A stretch of 64,000 nucleotides of DNA from Parvibaculum sp039973015 (lineage in GTDB: Bacteria > Pseudomonadota > Alphaproteobacteria > Parvibaculales > Parvibaculaceae): the NCBI RefSeq assembly GCF_039973015.1, contig NZ_JBDWLT010000010.1, positions 62,001-126,000 of the forward strand, in the 5' to 3' direction. Below, piece by piece: positions 59,862 through 64,000 of the stretch. The notes under the pieces were generated by a model. It did not search any database. It had not been told where the DNA came from and saw only the letters and a list, made by a program, of their open reading frames with translations. The translations under genes and the position numbers were made by a program. How positions within the stretch are numbered: the stretch's first letter is position 1; each line of letters opens with the position of its first letter.

Positions 59862-60074
59862 ATGACGGAAATGCAGGAAGGCGCGCGCGCGCCGAAAGTT
59901 GAAGTGGACCCGAAGCTTCTGGAAATTCTCGTCTGCCCGGCCACCAAGACGACGCTGCGCTATGACCGCGAGCGGCAGGAACTCATATCCGACAAGGCCC
60001 GCCTCGCCTTCCCGATCCGCGACGGCATTCCGATCATGCTGACGGACGAAGCCCGCTCGCTCGACGACGAGTAA
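59862..60074 (+). CDS. Trm112 family protein
   Basis: 70 residues from the ATG at 59862. The Trm112 fold is visible: VDPKLLEILVCPATKTTLRYD, then LISDKARLAFPIRDGIPIML. Only one Cys remains (VCPAT) of the usual four zinc ligands, as in many alphaproteobacterial members. These proteins activate methyltransferases in other organisms; the bacterial role is unclear. Confidence 0.9.
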   Translation: MTEMQEGARAPKVEVDPKLLEILVCPATKTTLRYDRERQELISDKARLAFPIRDGIPIMLTDEARSLDDE

Positions 60075-60079
60075 AGGCA

Positions 60080-60442
60080 ATGAATGCCGCCACGCCCTGG
60101 CCCGCCGATATTCGCCTGAAGCGCAAGGAGCGCATCCTCGAAGTCGACTTCGACGATGGCACTAAATTCCGTCTGCCTGCCGAATTACTGCGCGTCGAGA
60201 GCCCTTCGGCCGAGGTGCAGGGCCACGGTACCGGCCAGAAAAAGACCGTGCCGGGAAAGGCCAATGTCGCGATCACCACGGTCGAGCCGGTCGGCAATTA
60301 TGCGCTGCGCATCGTCTTCGACGATGGCCACGACACAGGGCTCTATACCTGGGAAACGCTTCACCGGCTGGGCACGGACAGTGAGAAGATCTGGACGGAT
60401 TACATCACCGCGCTGGAGCGCGAGGGCCTGAGCAGGGAATGA
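60080..60442 (+). CDS. DUF971 family protein
   Basis: 120 residues of DUF971 (gamma-butyrobetaine hydroxylase-like N-terminal fold): WPADIRLKRKERILEVDFDDG, FRLPAELLRVESPSAEVQGHG, and VEPVGNYALRIVFDDGHDTGLYTWETLHRLG. Proposed roles include Fe-S cluster carrier handling. It follows Trm112 by 5 bases, ending the YbbN-LON-Trm112-DUF971 operon. Confidence 0.93.
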   Translation: MNAATPWPADIRLKRKERILEVDFDDGTKFRLPAELLRVESPSAEVQGHGTGQKKTVPGKANVAITTVEPVGNYALRIVFDDGHDTGLYTWETLHRLGTDSEKIWTDYITALEREGLSRE

Positions 60443-60460
60443 GCCGGCCGGGAATGAGGC

Positions 60461-61690
60461 TCAGACCGCCTCGCCCCTGAGAAGCCGCGGCAGGTCGCCG
60501 ACGACGCCGCCCGCATGGCGCATGAAGAAACGCCGCGCAGGCCCGATCTGCGAAACGAGGCCGAGGCCAAGATCGCGCGCAAGACGCACGGGCCCGATAT
60601 CGTTCGAGAAGAGGCGGTTGAGCCCGTCCATCAGCAGCGACAGCGCCACATTGTCGAAACGCCGCCAGCGCTGATAACGCTCCAGCACATCGAGCGAACC
60701 GATATCGAGGCCGAGCCGCGCGGCATCGACAATGACTTCCGCCGCCGCCGCCACATCGCGAAGCCCGAGATTGAGCCCCTGCCCCGCGATGGGGTGAATG
60801 CCATGCGCCGCATCGCCGACCAGCGCGAGGCGCGGGCGCACATAATCGCGCGCGAGTTGCAGCGTCAGCGGATAGGACCAGCGCGGCCCCGTGGGCGCGC
60901 AATTTCCGAGATAATTGCCGAAGCGCGCCTGCATTTCCTCCGCGAAGGCCGCGTCGTCGAGCGCGAGGATTGCCTTGGCGTCCGCCGTCTTTTCCGTCCA
61001 GACGAGCGACGAGCGGTTACCGACCATCGGCAGGATGGCGAAGGGACCGCCGGGCAGGAAATATTCCTGCGCGACGCCCTCATGCGGAAGATCGTGCTCA
61101 ACCGTGCAGACGATGCCGGTCTGGCCATAATCCCAGCCGATGGTCTTGATGCCCGCTGCTTCGCGCGTGGGCGATCCGCGCCCGTCCGCCGCCAGACATA
61201 GCCGCGCCGTCACCTTTTCACCATTGCCGAGGGTCGCCGTGACCTGCGAACCGTAATCGACATGTTTCACGCTTTGCGGCGCGAGAAGCCGCACAAGCGG
61301 CTCCGCCTCCACGGCCTTTTGCAGGGCGATGCGGATATGCCGGTTCTCGATCAGGTTACCGAGCGGTTCGTCGCCGATTTCCTTGTGGTCGAAATGAAGG
61401 AAGAAGGGAGAGGCTCCTTCCCGCACGCGGCCGTCCGACACCATGATGTCGTTGATCGGCTGCATCTGGCCTTTCAGATGCTGCGTGACGCCGAGACGGT
61501 CGAACATGCGGCAGGAGGCGAGCGCGATGGCGGATACGCGGCCATCGAACTTGGCATCGGTCGCGGTTGCCGGGTCGAGCGCATCGACCACGGTGACGGT
61601 GAGACCGCCCTGCGCACAGGCAAGCGCGAGGGGAAGCCCCGCGAGCCCGCCGCCGACGATAAGAATGTCGCTATCCGGCTTGTCTGTCAT
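60461..61690 (-). CDS. UbiH/UbiF-type FAD-dependent hydroxylase
   Basis: 409 residues from the ATG at 61690. Flavoprotein hydroxylase of ubiquinone synthesis (UbiH/UbiL/COQ6 group): GXGXXG motif ILIVGGGLAGLPLALA, the CLAADGRGSPTREAAGI motif, and RLALVGDAAHGIHPIAGQGLNLGLRDVAAAAEV, the UbiH signature. Which ring position it hydroxylates cannot be decided from sequence. Convergent with the DUF971 gene and divergent from the amidase. Confidence 0.92.
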   Translation of the reverse strand: MTDKPDSDILIVGGGLAGLPLALACAQGGLTVTVVDALDPATATDAKFDGRVSAIALASCRMFDRLGVTQHLKGQMQPINDIMVSDGRVREGASPFFLHFDHKEIGDEPLGNLIENRHIRIALQKAVEAEPLVRLLAPQSVKHVDYGSQVTATLGNGEKVTARLCLAADGRGSPTREAAGIKTIGWDYGQTGIVCTVEHDLPHEGVAQEYFLPGGPFAILPMVGNRSSLVWTEKTADAKAILALDDAAFAEEMQARFGNYLGNCAPTGPRWSYPLTLQLARDYVRPRLALVGDAAHGIHPIAGQGLNLGLRDVAAAAEVIVDAARLGLDIGSLDVLERYQRWRRFDNVALSLLMDGLNRLFSNDIGPVRLARDLGLGLVSQIGPARRFFMRHAGGVVGDLPRLLRGEAV

Positions 61691-61803
61691 GGACAGCAAG
61701 ATCGTCCGTAAGGCGGGCGAAGGCAAGCGCCGGATGGACGCAGGCGCCGCGCAGTCCTAGTCTCCGCCCGGACCCAGATCCGCCTTCGGGCAGGGAGAGA
61801 GCC

Positions 61804-63159
61804 ATGAGTTTCGCCGATATGACCGCGCTCGCGCTTGGCCGCGCCTTCGAGGAGGGCAAGGCCGACCCGCGCGAGGTGGCGGAGGATTTCCTCGAGCGCG
61901 CCGCGCTCAACGACCCCGACAAGCGCATCTATGTGCGCCTGCTTGAAAGACGCGCCCGCGCGGAAGCGGAAGCGGCGGCCGGGCGGGCCGAACGGGGATT
62001 GCGCCGTCATGCGCTGGACGGCGTACCTCTCTCCTGGAAAGACCTTTTCGACGTGGCGAACGAGGCGACGGCGGGCGGCTCGTTTGCGCTGAAAACCCGT
62101 GTGCCCGCGCATGACGCCGAAGTCCTCGCCCGCGCAACGAGGGGAGGCGCGGTCTGCCTCGGCAAAACGACCATGACCGAGCTCGCTTTTTCGGGCCTCG
62201 GCATCAATCCGAAATTCGGCACCCCCGCAAACCCCCATGACGGCAAGATCGAGCGCGTACCGGGCGGCTCCTCGGCGGGTGCAGGCGTTTCTGTTGCGAG
62301 CGGGCTGGCGGCGGGCGCCATCGGCACGGATACGGGCGGCTCGGTACGCATTCCCGCCGCCTGGAACGGACTTGTCGGCCTCAAGACGACGGCGGGGCTG
62401 CTGCCGCTGAGCGGCACCGTGCCGCTCTCGCCCAGCTTCGACACGGTGGGACCGCTGGCGAAGGACGTGCAGGACGCAAGCGCCCTTCTCGCGCTTCTCG
62501 AAGGCAGACAGGCAAGGCCGGCCGTTGCGGCGGATCTCAACCGCCTCTCGCTCTGGCTGCCGGGAGGCGTCGGCTGGTCGGAGGTCGAACCGCAAATCGC
62601 GAGCGCGCTCGATACCGCGATCCGCCGCCTTGTGCGCGCGGGCGTGAAGATCGTCGAACATGCCCTGCCCGAACTCGACGAGATACATGCGCTTGCCTGG
62701 AATCCGAAGGCGAGCCGTCTCGTCGCGGAAGCCTATGCGCAATGGGGAGAAGTGCTTCGTGAAAATGAGAAGCTGATCTACCGCCCCGTCTTCGAACGTG
62801 TGATGGCAGGCGAGAAGCTGATGGCAGGCGACCTTCTGCGCGCCGATTTGAGCCGCAGGGACATCACCGCGCGTTATCTGGCGGCGACGGCCGGCGTCGA
62901 TGCCGTCCTCATGCCCTCCGTCGCCATTGCGCCGCCGCCCATCGCCGACCTCGAACCGGGCGGAGACGCCTATGGCCGGGCAAACCGCATGGCGCTGCGC
63001 AACACGACCATCGGCAACCAGCTTGGCCTCACTGCCATCTCCCTGCCTTGCGGACAGGATGACAACGGACTGCCTATCGGATTGATGCTGCAATCTGCTC
63101 CGTATACAGAACAAAGGCTTCTTTCCATCGGGCTTGCCGTCGAGCGCGCCCTGCACTGA
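61804..63159 (+). CDS. amidase signature family enzyme
   Basis: 451 residues. The Ser-cisSer-Lys triad is complete: Lys79 in LDGVPLSWKD, the Gly/Ser-rich GGSSAGAGVSVASG (cis-Ser near 156) and nucleophile Ser180 in GTDTGGSVRIPAAW. It ends with the conserved FIL-type segment TAISLPCGQDDNGLPIGLML. Hydrolyses an amide of unknown identity; not the GatA of the amidotransferase on context. GGGAGAG lies 3 bases before the ATG. Confidence 0.92.
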   Translation: MSFADMTALALGRAFEEGKADPREVAEDFLERAALNDPDKRIYVRLLERRARAEAEAAAGRAERGLRRHALDGVPLSWKDLFDVANEATAGGSFALKTRVPAHDAEVLARATRGGAVCLGKTTMTELAFSGLGINPKFGTPANPHDGKIERVPGGSSAGAGVSVASGLAAGAIGTDTGGSVRIPAAWNGLVGLKTTAGLLPLSGTVPLSPSFDTVGPLAKDVQDASALLALLEGRQARPAVAADLNRLSLWLPGGVGWSEVEPQIASALDTAIRRLVRAGVKIVEHALPELDEIHALAWNPKASRLVAEAYAQWGEVLRENEKLIYRPVFERVMAGEKLMAGDLLRADLSRRDITARYLAATAGVDAVLMPSVAIAPPPIADLEPGGDAYGRANRMALRNTTIGNQLGLTAISLPCGQDDNGLPIGLMLQSAPYTEQRLLSIGLAVERALH

Positions 63160-63172
63160 CGGCACCGACGAA

Positions 63173-63207
63173 AAAGGCCCCGGAAATTTCTCTCCGGGGC
63201 CTTGTCT
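63173..63207 (-). terminator. terminator between amidase and PQQ dehydrogenase
   Basis: AAGGCCCCGGA, 8-base loop, TCCGGGGCCTT. On the minus strand it is followed by TTTTT, so it mainly ends the PQQ dehydrogenase transcript; the plus-strand side has only a weak T-run. Confidence 0.88.
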
Positions 63208-63222
63208 TCTGGATGGCGCGGA

Positions 63223-64000
63223 TCAGTTGACCGGCTGCTGCCGGGCCCGATCCTCAAGCGCGCGCTTCTGCACATAGGAGAGGATCGCGTCGACATCTTC
63301 TTCCGACAAATGGTCGGCGAAGCTCGCCATGCCGTTGTCGGAAAGAATGCCGCCGCGCACGATGTCCTGAATATGTTCACGCGTGCTTTCGCCCATGCGG
63401 CGAAGATCGGGCGTGACACCCGGCGACACGGCCAGTGCGCCGTGGCAGAGCATGCAATAGGTCGAATAGGCGATCTCGCCCTGACGCACGGTTTCTTCCG
63501 ATGCCGTGAGCGGCGGCCATTCCGGGATCGACTGGTCAAGCATCGCAAGCTGGGGCAACTCACCCCCGCCTCCGATCTTGAAGGAGAGCAGACGTCCCTG
63601 ATTGCCATATTTGGCCGCGGCGGAAGTGCGCGCATCGCCCGAGACGATGTTCACGCCGCCCCAGCCCGCAAGCACCGTGACATATTGCTCGCCATCGACC
63701 GTATAGGTGATGGGCGGCGCAACGATGCCTGTCTGGATATGCTGAGCCCAGACCTGTTCGCCGGTATCGGCCTTGTAGGCATAGAGATAGCCGTCGGCCG
63801 TGCCCTGGAAGACCAGATTGCCCGCCGTCGCCAGCACGCCGCCATTGAGCGGCGCGGGATATTCAGCCTGCCACTTCACCTCGCCTGTCTTCGGATCCCA
63901 TGCCTTGAGATAGCCCTTCTCCATCGGCAGTTCCGGCAACGCGTTGATCGCGTCGATATAATCGGTCCAGTCGATGCCGGTGTTCCACCAGTTCTCTTTC
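63223..64000 (-). CDS. PQQ-dependent quinohemoprotein dehydrogenase, C-terminal part
   Basis: The last 258 or so residues; the gene continues beyond the window edge. The visible part holds final beta-propeller blades with tryptophan-docking motifs (LKAWDPKTGEVKWQ, TAGNLVFQGTADGYLYAYKADTGEQVW) followed by a cytochrome c domain with heme motif CMLCH and a likely axial Met in SDNGMASFADHLSEED. This fits a type II quinohemoprotein alcohol dehydrogenase of the periplasm, passing electrons from PQQH2 through heme c. Substrate class unknown. Confidence 0.92.
   Translation of the reverse strand, partial: KENWWNTGIDWTDYIDAINALPELPMEKGYLKAWDPKTGEVKWQAEYPAPLNGGVLATAGNLVFQGTADGYLYAYKADTGEQVWAQHIQTGIVAPPITYTVDGEQYVTVLAGWGGVNIVSGDARTSAAAKYGNQGRLLSFKIGGGGELPQLAMLDQSIPEWPPLTASEETVRQGEIAYSTYCMLCHGALAVSPGVTPDLRRMGESTREHIQDIVRGGILSDNGMASFADHLSEEDVDAILSYVQKRALEDRARQQPVN

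Overview
This 64 kb window looks chromosomal, GC-rich and densely coded. It suggests an alphaproteobacterium, probably in the Hyphomicrobiales/Parvibaculales area (a Parvibaculum-like organism is my best guess from gene order and family content alone). Supporting clues are the hemC-hemD-Mic60-like-HemY string next to divergent tsaD, the gpsA-YciI-EVE run, a DUF1674 (SDHAF4-like) gene, the Trm112-DUF971 pair, and the htpX-rsmB...rpe-heparinase-purH neighbourhood. I see no integrase, transposase, phage gene or CRISPR array.

Layout. 1-5.7 kb: the end of argG, ppa, a membrane serine-hydrolase-fold protein whose catalytic motifs are all lost, a YjhX-type small protein, an aldo/keto reductase, folD, DUF167 and YggT. 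5.9 kb: tRNA-Ala(CGC). 6.2-10.3 kb: a leftward four-gene acyl-CoA/flavoenzyme operon (enoyl-CoA hydratase, acyl-CoA dehydrogenase, class D flavoprotein, SDR). 10.4-15.6 kb: the YCF48-like, DUF1329 and DUF1302 envelope proteins, each with its own hairpin terminator. 16-19.1 kb: a copper chaperone, a HerA-like ATPase and an orphan histidine kinase. 19.3-20.1 kb: a PII signalling protein with a fused N-terminal ribbon-helix-helix domain, divergent from a tiny YRG-repeat protein across a dyad-rich promoter. 20.4 kb: tRNA-Thr(CGT). 20.5-26.1 kb: hemC, hemD, Mic60-like, HemY-like and an alpha/beta hydrolase.

26.3-31.8 kb: tsaD, an HSL-type hydrolase, two leftward single-span microproteins behind an FNR/FixK-type box, a TetR regulator, gpsA, YciI, EVE and a Rieske ferredoxin. 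32.2-32.9 kb: an AbrB/Doc toxin-antitoxin operon with a third, 42-residue ORF coupled to it. 33-37.7 kb: creatininase, DUF1330, a frameshifted GNAT, a class III CoA-transferase, a MmcQ/YjbR protein and a sulfotransferase, interspersed with inverted pairs of palindromic repeats. 37.9-43.9 kb: acsA, a 23-residue membrane ORF, an SNase-like nuclease, an extensin-like protein, DUF1674, htpX and rsmB. 44-49.5 kb: two methyltransferases, a family 9 glycosyltransferase, rpe and a heparinase II/III protein. 49.6-58 kb: a thioesterase, purH, tandem UMF1-type transporters, a second sulfotransferase, YchJ, tRNA-Gly(GCC), an FkbM methyltransferase and a prolyl-tRNA editing protein. 58.2-64 kb: a YbbN-like co-chaperone, LON-N domain protein, Trm112, DUF971, UbiH-type hydroxylase, amidase, and the C-terminal part of a PQQ quinohemoprotein dehydrogenase.

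Most of the window is core metabolism (arginine, folate, heme, purine, acetate, pentose phosphate) mixed with lipid/xenobiotic catabolism and envelope modification. The most unusual items are the RHH-PII fusion with its divergent dyad-rich promoter, the catalytically dead hydrolase fold with a four-helix membrane insertion, the FNR-box microprotein pair, the AbrB-Doc-ORF3 operon, and the paired repeats whose inner hairpins covary. All assignments come from reading the sequence; no database search was run.
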